From Alphaproteobacteria bacterium (GTDB lineage: Bacteria > Pseudomonadota > Alphaproteobacteria > ATCC43930 > CGMCC-115725), in NCBI GenBank assembly GCA_005884825.1, contig VAZT01000578.1:1-8582 (forward strand): 8,582 bases of DNA, given 5' to 3'. Under the pieces are notes generated by a model. It did no database searches. It had not been told where the DNA came from and saw only the letters and a list, made by a program, of their open reading frames with translations. The translations under genes and the position numbers were made by a program. Below, piece after piece: positions 1 to 5,101 of the stretch (the first letter of the stretch is position 1; each line of letters begins with the position of its first letter).

Positions 1-368
1 ATCGGAGGCTTCACAAGAGCCGATAATGCACTGAGCAGATCTGCCATCTTGAACGGCTTGCAGAGGCGCGGCCGCCCGGCATACTCCTCAGGCAAGGCCC
101 CGGTGCTGTAGCCGGTGACAAACAGGAACGGGACATTCCGGCCGGACAGCGCCGCAGCGACCGGATCAATGCGGTCTCCGGCCACATTGATGTCGAGGAC
201 CGCTGCATCATAGGTCTCGTGGCCCGCAGCATCGAGAGCCTCGGCAATTCTCGGGATCGGGCCCGAGACTACACAGCCTGCACTCTCCAGCATGTCTTGG
301 ATCAGCACCGCGACGAGAAACTCGTCTTCAACGACCAATATTCGTCGACCCTCGAGCGCAGCTGTCAT
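1..368 (-). CDS. Single-domain response regulator (FAT GUY-like receiver), 3' end cut by the window
   Basis: This is a stand-alone CheY-like receiver, open from the ATG at 368 to the window edge (122 codons visible, no stop). Seen: the acidic pocket E14-D15 after the strand RRILVV, the phosphoacceptor D59 in AVLDIN, the switch threonine T85 and the K104-P-F motif. No output domain is visible, and the receiver fold is essentially complete by the edge. Around T85 the sequence is PFLFVTGYS, one residue from the PFxFATGY signature of the FAT GUY receivers. These are known in alphaproteobacteria as partners of HWE/HisKA2 kinases in general stress signalling (for example SdrG). The start is set by an ATGA overlap with the stop of the HWE kinase gene upstream, which suggests translational coupling and a cognate pair. 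Inferred role: phosphate acceptor or phosphate sink for that kinase. The receiver assignment is firm; the stress-response link is inference. Confidence 0.93.
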   Translation of the reverse strand, partial: MTAALEGRRILVVEDEFLVAVLIQDMLESAGCVVSGPIPRIAEALDAAGHETYDAAVLDINVAGDRIDPVAAALSGRNVPFLFVTGYSTGALPEEYAGRPRLCKPFKMADLLSALSALVKPP

Positions 369-2869
369 GAGGCGGCCTCCTCAATAACTGGCCTATCGGG
401 TGGCGATCCAAAAGTTATGTATTGGGGGTTAGCCGGAATAATGATCCTGCAATTAAGCCCGCCATCCACCGCCTGAAGGGTCGCTTCGCCCTGCAACTCG
501 AAACGAATGCCGCGTTCGATCAGTTCCGTGCCAAAGCCGCGCGGCGTCAACGTGTCGATCTTTGGTCCGCCTGTCTCCTTCCACGTAAGCTCGAAGCGTC
601 GAGGAGGGTTGGCGGTGATGCCCCAAGCGACCTCGACGCGGCCACCGGCGATCGAAAGCGCGCCATATTTCACGGCGTTGGTCGAGAGCTCGTGAAGCAC
701 GAGCGTCAGCAAGAGGGCGGCCTGCGGCTTCAGCATGACCGGCGGTCCGCCGACCTTCAGGTTGCCGCCGTCGGCGGCGGCGTGCGGCGACAGCTCGGCC
801 AGGATCAGGTCTCGCAGCGACGCCTCGGCCCAGCCGGCTCGAGACAGCAAATCGTGGGCGTGCCCGAGAGCGTGGAAACGACCTATTAGGTCATTTTTGG
901 CCTCGCCGTCCGGCAACGTTCGCTCGGTGATCGATGAAACCACCGCGAGAGCATTCTTGACGCGGTGGCTGAGCTCGGCCGTGAGCACCTTCTGCTGCTC
1001 CTCGGCAGCGATCATCTTGGTAACATCGACAAAGGTCAGGAGCACGCCATCAATCTCGTTCTCGGTCCGATATGGCAGGATGCGTGCGAGATAATGGCCC
1101 TGCCCGCTGGCGAGGCGCACTGGGCGCTCGATCATTTCGCCGGCGAATACCGTTTTGATGTCGCTTTCCAGCTCCGGATAGTCGATGCGGTTGGTAATGT
1201 CGGTCAGCGGACGGCCGCGGTCGCCGGGGATCAGACTGAACAGTTTAGTCACCGCCGGCGTAAAGTTGCGGATCACGAGATCCCGGTCGAGGAATACGGT
1301 CGCGATCTGGGTGCTTTGTAACAGATTGGTCAGGTCGCTGTTGGCGCGGTCCAACTCATCGATCTTGCTCCTGAGCTCGTTATTGACGGTCTGCAACTCC
1401 TCATTGACCGATTGCAGCTCCTCCTTCGAGGTTTCGAGCTCTTCATTGGCGGATTGCAGCTCCTCGTTGACCGAAAGCAGCTCTTCATTGGAAGATCGGA
1501 ACTCCTCGTTGGCCGTCTCGAGCTCCTCGATCGTCGACTGCAGGCGCTCCTTGGTCTCGTTCAGCTCCCTTTCGATCTGTCGGACGGTGATGTCCTTGGT
1601 TTCCGAGGTTTCCGAGTTGGCGTCTTCATGCTCCGTATCGATCGGACCGCGATCGATGAACACGATGCCGTAAGCCGTCTCGTTGCCCTCTTTGATCGGC
1701 TCGACCGTCAAGCTGATCGTTTGGACGCCGCCATTGACCTGCACTGCAACCCTATCACGGGTCACGCGCCGATCCGATTGTCTGGCCTGGTGCAGCAATG
1801 CCCGCAAATCCGGGCGCAATCCCGGGCGCGCCATGGCAATGATGTCGCGGTTCGGGGGGCCGGCTGCAGCCTGCAGATATTTTCCGGTGCCGGCGGAGAA
1901 ATAAAGCGCGTGGCCGGATTCGTCGACGATCACGTAGGCCGGCGCAAATTGCTCGACAATGGTGTTGGCTGCCTTGCGCAGCAAGTCGGGGCGGTTCAGC
2001 CCTTGACCATCGCCAACCACCGAGGTCGTACCTCTTCGACCGGTGTGCGCCAGCAAATGTCGGAACGGCATGGGGGTTCGCGCGACCAGATCGCGGCGCC
2101 GGAAGACGCGGTTTGTCTTGTCGAGCGGAAGGAACAGGTCCGTATATCGTGCAATAGTTTCGGAAAGCCCGAGGAAGAGATATCCGCCGGGCCGTAGAGC
2201 ATAATGGAACAACGGGAAGACCTGCCCCTGAAGCCCAGGCTTCAGATAGATCAGCAAGTTGCGGCAGGAGATCAGGTCGAGGCGCGAGAAAGGCGGGTCG
2301 CGGATCACACTGTGGTTGGAGAAGATGCACATCTCGCGCAAATCCTTGGCCACACGATAGCTGGCGCCTTCCTGAACAAAAAAGCGCTTCAGCCGCTCGG
2401 GCGCGATGTCGTTGACCAGTGCGGCCGGATAACGCGCGGTGCGGGCCACGGTCATCGCGGTCTCGTCGATATCTGTGGCGAAGATCTGGACCTTTGGCGG
2501 CGCCTCCAAGATATCCATATGCTCGCGCAACAGCACGGCGATCGAATAGGCCTCCTCGCCGGTCGCGCAACCGGCCACCCAAACGCGGATTGCCGATTCC
2601 GGATGCTCGAACAGGCGCGGAATGACCTTTTTTGCAATCGCTTCGAAAGCATCGGGATCGCGAAAAAAGGTGGTGACGGAAATAAGCAGGTCGGCAAGCA
2701 ATGCCTGCGACTCTTCCGGTTTTTGGCGCAGGTAGTCGAAATACTGTTCGAAAGAATCCGTCCCGGTGACGTGCCTCATCCGAACGTTCCGCGTCGAGAG
2801 CCGGCCAATTGCGGACATAGGCGATGATTCGCTTTGGGATTTCCTCGACCGGCAGCACAAGATCGACAA
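365..2869 (-). CDS. CheR methyltransferase-PAS-coiled coil-PAS-HWE histidine kinase (3' part of a broken CheB/CheR hybrid kinase)
   Basis: Sensor kinase with a chemotaxis-type methyltransferase at its N-terminus. Counting 834 residues from the TTG at 2869: CheR catalytic domain about 55-258, with the SAM-binding motif AGCATGEE (99-106) and the CRNLLIY motif (202-208); PAS-like segment about 300-405; acidic linker; heptad coiled coil about 428-515 with repeated NEEL units; second PAS about 518-620; HWE kinase domain about 625-812. The kinase has phospho-accepting H635 in ELSHRVKN, N-box HELSTN (N731), the WKE motif at 763-765 and the GTELIERG box. No membrane segment is seen, so it is probably cytoplasmic. 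It ends in an ATGA overlap with the receiver gene. Residues before about 33 are not CheR-like: the N-terminal CheR helices with the usual arginine-rich motif are absent, and CheB lies upstream in another frame. Other starts in this frame are the ATGs at 2818 and 2779; none has a clear Shine-Dalgarno sequence. Family identity is certain; whether this frame is translated is uncertain. Confidence 0.85.
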   Translation of the reverse strand: MSILCCRSRKSQSESSPMSAIGRLSTRNVRMRHVTGTDSFEQYFDYLRQKPEESQALLADLLISVTTFFRDPDAFEAIAKKVIPRLFEHPESAIRVWVAGCATGEEAYSIAVLLREHMDILEAPPKVQIFATDIDETAMTVARTARYPAALVNDIAPERLKRFFVQEGASYRVAKDLREMCIFSNHSVIRDPPFSRLDLISCRNLLIYLKPGLQGQVFPLFHYALRPGGYLFLGLSETIARYTDLFLPLDKTNRVFRRRDLVARTPMPFRHLLAHTGRRGTTSVVGDGQGLNRPDLLRKAANTIVEQFAPAYVIVDESGHALYFSAGTGKYLQAAAGPPNRDIIAMARPGLRPDLRALLHQARQSDRRVTRDRVAVQVNGGVQTISLTVEPIKEGNETAYGIVFIDRGPIDTEHEDANSETSETKDITVRQIERELNETKERLQSTIEELETANEEFRSSNEELLSVNEELQSANEELETSKEELQSVNEELQTVNNELRSKIDELDRANSDLTNLLQSTQIATVFLDRDLVIRNFTPAVTKLFSLIPGDRGRPLTDITNRIDYPELESDIKTVFAGEMIERPVRLASGQGHYLARILPYRTENEIDGVLLTFVDVTKMIAAEEQQKVLTAELSHRVKNALAVVSSITERTLPDGEAKNDLIGRFHALGHAHDLLSRAGWAEASLRDLILAELSPHAAADGGNLKVGGPPVMLKPQAALLLTLVLHELSTNAVKYGALSIAGGRVEVAWGITANPPRRFELTWKETGGPKIDTLTPRGFGTELIERGIRFELQGEATLQAVDGGLNCRIIIPANPQYITFGSPPDRPVIEEAAS

Positions 2870-3380
2870 AACCCGCTGCCACCGCGTTGGAAGGCATGTC
2901 TGCGAACCGGGGCCGGGTCACCTTCGCACCTTGGGCGATCGTCAACCCGCCGTTCTCCTTGAGCGCCTTGAGACCGAGCGTCCCGTCGCTGCCGCCGCCG
3001 GAGAGCACGACACCTATAGCGTGCTCTCCCTGGTCCTCGGCGAGGGAGGTGAAGAACACATCTATCGGGGCGCGTTCGCGTTCCGCAGCCCCGGTGTACC
3101 GAAGACGAAGCCGCCCCTTATGCATCGTCAAGACTGCGCCGGCTGGCAGGACGTAGACGTGCTGCGCTTCGACCGGCTGATCGTCTCGTGCGTCGACCAC
3201 CGGCATTCGGGTAGCGCGCCCGAGGATCTCGGCCAGCAGGCTGTCGCGGTTTGGCGGCAGGTGGGTGACAACCACAAAACCCATGGCGTTCTCGGCCGGC
3301 ACGGCTCTAAAAAATGCCTCCAGCGCCTCGACCCCACCGGCCGAGGCACCGATGCCCACGATCGGAAGATGAGGCGTCAC
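1755..3380 (-). CDS. CheB methylesterase domain (5' part of the broken CheB/CheR hybrid kinase; genuine only from 3380 to about 2775)
   Basis: About the first 203 codons (3380 to about 2775) encode a CheB-type protein-glutamate methylesterase domain. All three catalytic positions are visible: S13 in GIGASAGG, H40 in VVTHLPP and D132 in SGGGSDGT. There is no N-terminal receiver, as usual when CheB opens a CheB/CheR-PAS-kinase protein. The start is GTG at 3380, chosen because the conserved motif follows within seven codons and no better start lies upstream; the ribosome site is weak. After the linker ending around ERSDEA the frame stays open to 1755, but that tail of about 340 residues does not resemble CheR and is out of register with the CheR frame, so I regard it as spurious. 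Relative to CheB the CheR frame is shifted by +1. In intact relatives the two domains form one polypeptide. Probably a disrupted gene or an assembly error. Confidence 0.75.
   Translation of the reverse strand: MTPHLPIVGIGASAGGVEALEAFFRAVPAENAMGFVVVTHLPPNRDSLLAEILGRATRMPVVDARDDQPVEAQHVYVLPAGAVLTMHKGRLRLRYTGAAERERAPIDVFFTSLAEDQGEHAIGVVLSGGGSDGTLGLKALKENGGLTIAQGAKVTRPRFADMPSNAVAAGFVDLVLPVEEIPKRIIAYVRNWPALDAERSDEARHRDGFFRTVFRLPAPKTGRVAGIACRPAYFRHHLFSRSRCFRSDCKKGHSAPVRASGIGNPRLGGRLRDRRGGLFDRRAVARAYGYLGGAAKGPDLRHRYRRDRDDRGPHRALSGRTGQRHRARAAEALFCSGRRQLSCGQGFARDVHLLQPQCDPRPAFLAPRPDLLPQLADLSEAWASGAGLPVVPLCSTARRISLPRAFRNYCTIYGPVPSARQDKPRLPAPRSGRANPHAVPTFAGAHRSKRYDLGGWRWSRAEPPRLAAQGSQHHCRAICAGLRDRRRIRPRALFLRRHRKISAGCSRPPEPRHHCHGAPGIAPGFAGIAAPGQTIGSARDP
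2755..2790 (-). other. Frameshift/deletion junction between CheB and CheR
   Basis: On the minus strand the CheB frame reads ...ERSDEA and then loses family resemblance. Starting at the ATG at 2779, the next frame reads MRHVTGTDSFEQYFDYL, which fits the helix just before the CheR catalytic core. The arginine-rich N-terminal CheR segment that normally lies between them is missing in all frames. This is best explained by a deletion of roughly 30-40 codons whose length is not a multiple of three. The size is an estimate from memory of the family, not a measurement. Confidence 0.65.
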
Positions 3381-3567
3381 AGCTCTGAACCCCGAATTGT
3401 CACATCTCCCAATATTAACGCCGAACGCCGCCCCGGATACAAGCCGGTCTGCAGCAATCAGGGGCCAAGTAGCGGATACTTTTGACGAATCCTGGACGCT
3501 CGAATGGACGCGTCCGGGGCGTCCGATTCATTAACGAACCCGCGTTCAACAACGTGAGCAGATTGGC
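3381..3567. promoter_or_regulatory. Divergent intergenic region upstream of the CheB gene, with a GGACGC/GCGTCC dyad cluster
   Basis: This spacer lies between the minus-strand signalling operon and the small plus-strand ORF at 3568, so promoters in both directions are expected. Seen: GGACGC at 3494-3499 and 3506-3511, a perfect 10-base palindrome GGACGCGTCC at 3506-3515, and GCGTCC at 3519-3524. The last can pair with 3506-3511 across a 7-base loop. A weak -10-like TAATAT lies on the minus strand at 3412-3417, with no convincing -35 partner. I found no GGAAC-N16/17-CGTT site of the EcfG type here. The dyads may be an operator or a small hairpin; nothing shows which. Confidence 0.3.
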
Positions 3568-3816
3568 ATGCAAGGAAAAACCCCCATTCCTGTGGTCGAG
3601 GAATTGGCCGTGCTCGTCGAACGGGCTGAACGTGCGTGCAAGACGACCGCCCAACTCGCGCGAGACTTCAACTTCATGGTCGTGTGGTACCAATCGCGTC
3701 CTCGCTCGAGATTGCGTGCTGATCCGATCCTCGACGAAACCAGTGATCAGGAGGATACGCCGGACTCACCATGCGACCCGCTCTCCCAGGACCTCACGAC
3801 TGAGTTGAACATCTGA
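3568..3816 (+). CDS. Small hypothetical protein, 82 residues
   Basis: I do not recognise this protein. The first half (PVVEELAVLVERAERACKTT and the residues following) looks like an amphipathic helix. A basic-aromatic patch (VVWYQSRPRSRL) follows, and then an acidic, proline- and serine-rich tail (DETSDQEDTPDS). There is no signal peptide, membrane span or cysteine motif. It starts at ATG 3568 after a poor ribosome site and ends at TGA 3814-3816. An overlapping ORF in another plus-strand frame (3482-3808) has a much less protein-like, arginine-rich composition. The gene stands alone, divergent from the CheB gene. Its composition supports a real soluble protein, but it could also be a chance ORF in GC-rich DNA. 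Confidence 0.4.
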   Translation: MQGKTPIPVVEELAVLVERAERACKTTAQLARDFNFMVVWYQSRPRSRLRADPILDETSDQEDTPDSPCDPLSQDLTTELNI

Positions 3817-4161
3817 ACGCGCGCGAACACCGGGGACTCGCCGACCCAGCGCCGTTTAGGAGGCCCGCGAAAACATTATGGGCGGCAATAGCCAGATTCC
3901 GCGCGAACCATTTGCGGTGAGGTTCTCAGCACTCCGAAGCTGGACGTGCGCCATCCTGGGATGGACTTTCCCCTCGCCTCATGGAGGCGCACGGGCTCAA
4001 AAGGCCCGAGCGCGGCGCATCATCGAGAAGTGCTGAGCCCATCCTGGCCCGCCTGAGCCGGGGCAGCGAAATCCCGAATACATGACCGTCCAAGCCGCTT
4101 TCGACCTTGCATCCGGGGAAAGGTCCATACATGACGGTGATTTCGTGGAACGGAGCCGAAA
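3817..4161. other. Non-coding stretch upstream of the oxidoreductase operon
   Basis: This spacer of 345 bases has no convincing gene. Besides the possible folded RNA at 3925-4037, it holds a 6-base inverted repeat CCATCC-TG-GGATGG (3951-3964). The 9-mer CCATCCTGG occurs at 3951-3959 and again at 4039-4047. A 12-base near-repeat, ATACATGAC(C/G)GT, lies at 4078-4089 and 4127-4138. The end of the spacer carries the ribosome site of the next gene, GGAG at 4152-4155, six bases before ATG 4162. The promoter of the plus-strand operon should be here, but I cannot pick out a credible -35/-10 pair. Confidence 0.5.
3925..4037 (+). ncRNA. Candidate structured RNA element (closed multi-stem fold)
   Basis: In this 113-base segment the outer ends form a perfect 9-base-pair stem, CTCAGCACT (3925-3933) with AGTGCTGAG (4029-4037). 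Inside it, CGTGCGCC (3945-3952) pairs perfectly with GGCGCACG (3986-3993). A second hairpin follows, CGGGCT (3992-3997) with GGCCCG (4003-4008), closed by the 5-base loop CAAAA and including one G-U pair; it shares two bases with the previous stem. An alternative hairpin CGCCTC (3975-3980)/GAGGCG (3984-3989) would compete with the second stem. I recognise no known riboswitch or small-RNA consensus. It ends 124 bases before the oxidoreductase start. It could be a leader element, a small RNA or chance pairing. The strand is assumed from the downstream gene. Confidence 0.3.
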
Positions 4162-5087
4162 ATGAAACTCGCCATCACCTTTAGAGTCTCGCCCGAATCC
4201 GGCGTCGATATGGAGACCGTTTGGGAGGCGGAGCGGCTCGGCTACGACGCGGTGTGGTGCGGCGAGGCCTACGGCACCGATGCGGTGACCCCGGTCGCCT
4301 GGGTGTTGGCGCAGACAAAGAAGATCAAAGCCGGCACCAGCATCATGCAGATGCCGGCGCGCACACCGGCCTGCGCGGCGATGACGGCGATGACATTGCA
4401 GGCGCTTTCCGGCAACCGGTTTCTCTGCGCAAGGCGCCGCTGGAGTTTCAGGGCGAGCATTATCAAATCCCCTATAACGGGCCGGGCGCCACCGGGCTCG
4501 GCAAGCCGCTGCGCAGCATAATCCACGGGGATCCCAGCTTGAAGATCTATACCGCCTCGTTTGCGCCGGCCGGGCTGCGCACGGCCGGTGAAGTGGCGGA
4601 CGGCGTCTTGCCGTTCTTCATGGCGCCGGAGAAGGCCGAGGCGATCACCGCTCCGGTGCTGGAGGGGATTGCCAAGGCGGGTGACGGCAAAACCCTCGCC
4701 GATTTCGACATCGTCCCCTACGTCCGGGTGGCGCTCGGCGACGACCTCGCGGGCTGCCGCGATAAGATCAGGCCACAGCTGGCCCTATATATTGGGGGCA
4801 TGGGCGCGCGATCGAAGAATTACTACAACGACCTGGCCAAGCGGCTCGGCTACGAAGCCTCAGCGGTCGAGATCCAGGACCACTTCCTCGCCGGCCGGCG
4901 CAGGGAGGCCGAGGCGGCCGTGCCAGACGCGCTAATCGACGAAACCTCGCTGGTCGGTCCAAAGGACCGGATCAAGGATCGGCTCGAAGCGTGGAAGGAG
5001 GTCGCCAAGGATCACCGGATCGGCACGATATTGCTGGTCGGCGCGACACCGGAAGCGCTGAGGGTCGTCGCCGAAGCCGTCTTGTGA
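4162..5087 (+). pseudogene. LLM-class flavin/F420-dependent oxidoreductase, frameshifted with internal deletion
   Basis: Luciferase-like monooxygenase fold enzyme; such proteins use FMN or F420 to oxidise or reduce small molecules, and the substrate cannot be told here. The N-terminal part, from ATG 4162 with GGAG six bases upstream, reads MKLAITF, then EAERLGYDAVW, IMQMPARTPACAAMTAMTL and LSGNRF, all typical of the family. At about 4422-4431 the family match jumps by -1 (equivalently +2) to the frame reading LRKAPLEFQGEHYQIPY, then YIGGMGARSKNYYNDLAKRL, and ends with TPEALRVVAEAVL at TGA 5085-5087. The usual glycine-rich GLGPSG segment and the following helix are absent from every frame, so roughly 40-45 codons seem deleted. 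Translation from 4162 would stop at TAA 4519-4521 after 119 residues, of which about 88 are genuine. No suitable start exists for the second half. It lies 14 bases before the dioxygenase gene, so the two were probably co-transcribed. Probably inactive, unless the lesion is an assembly error. Confidence 0.82.
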
Positions 5088-5101
5088 CGCGAGAATTCCC
5101 G

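Noticed and set aside
1336..1585. Short, near-periodic DNA repeats (GAGCTCCTC-like units about every 21 bases).
   Set aside because: They encode the NEEL heptads of the coiled coil between the two PAS regions of the kinase; this is a protein repeat, not a CRISPR or tandem DNA element.
1412..2197. Long plus-strand open frame of 261 codons opposite the kinase gene.
   Set aside because: It is antisense to well-supported CheR-PAS-coiled coil sequence and has no family resemblance; a GC-rich shadow frame.
2755..2790. Programmed ribosomal frameshift joining CheB to CheR.
   Set aside because: No slippery heptamer or nearby pseudoknot was evident, and residues are missing as well as the frame changed, which frameshifting alone does not explain.
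3926..4132. Minus-strand open frame of 68 codons.
   Set aside because: Composition is unlike a protein, there is no ribosome site, and it covers the paired segments better explained as structured or non-coding DNA.
4991..5101. Start of the dioxygenase at 4991.
   Set aside because: This extension overlaps the conserved 3' end of the oxidoreductase in another frame; the family match begins at ATG 5102.
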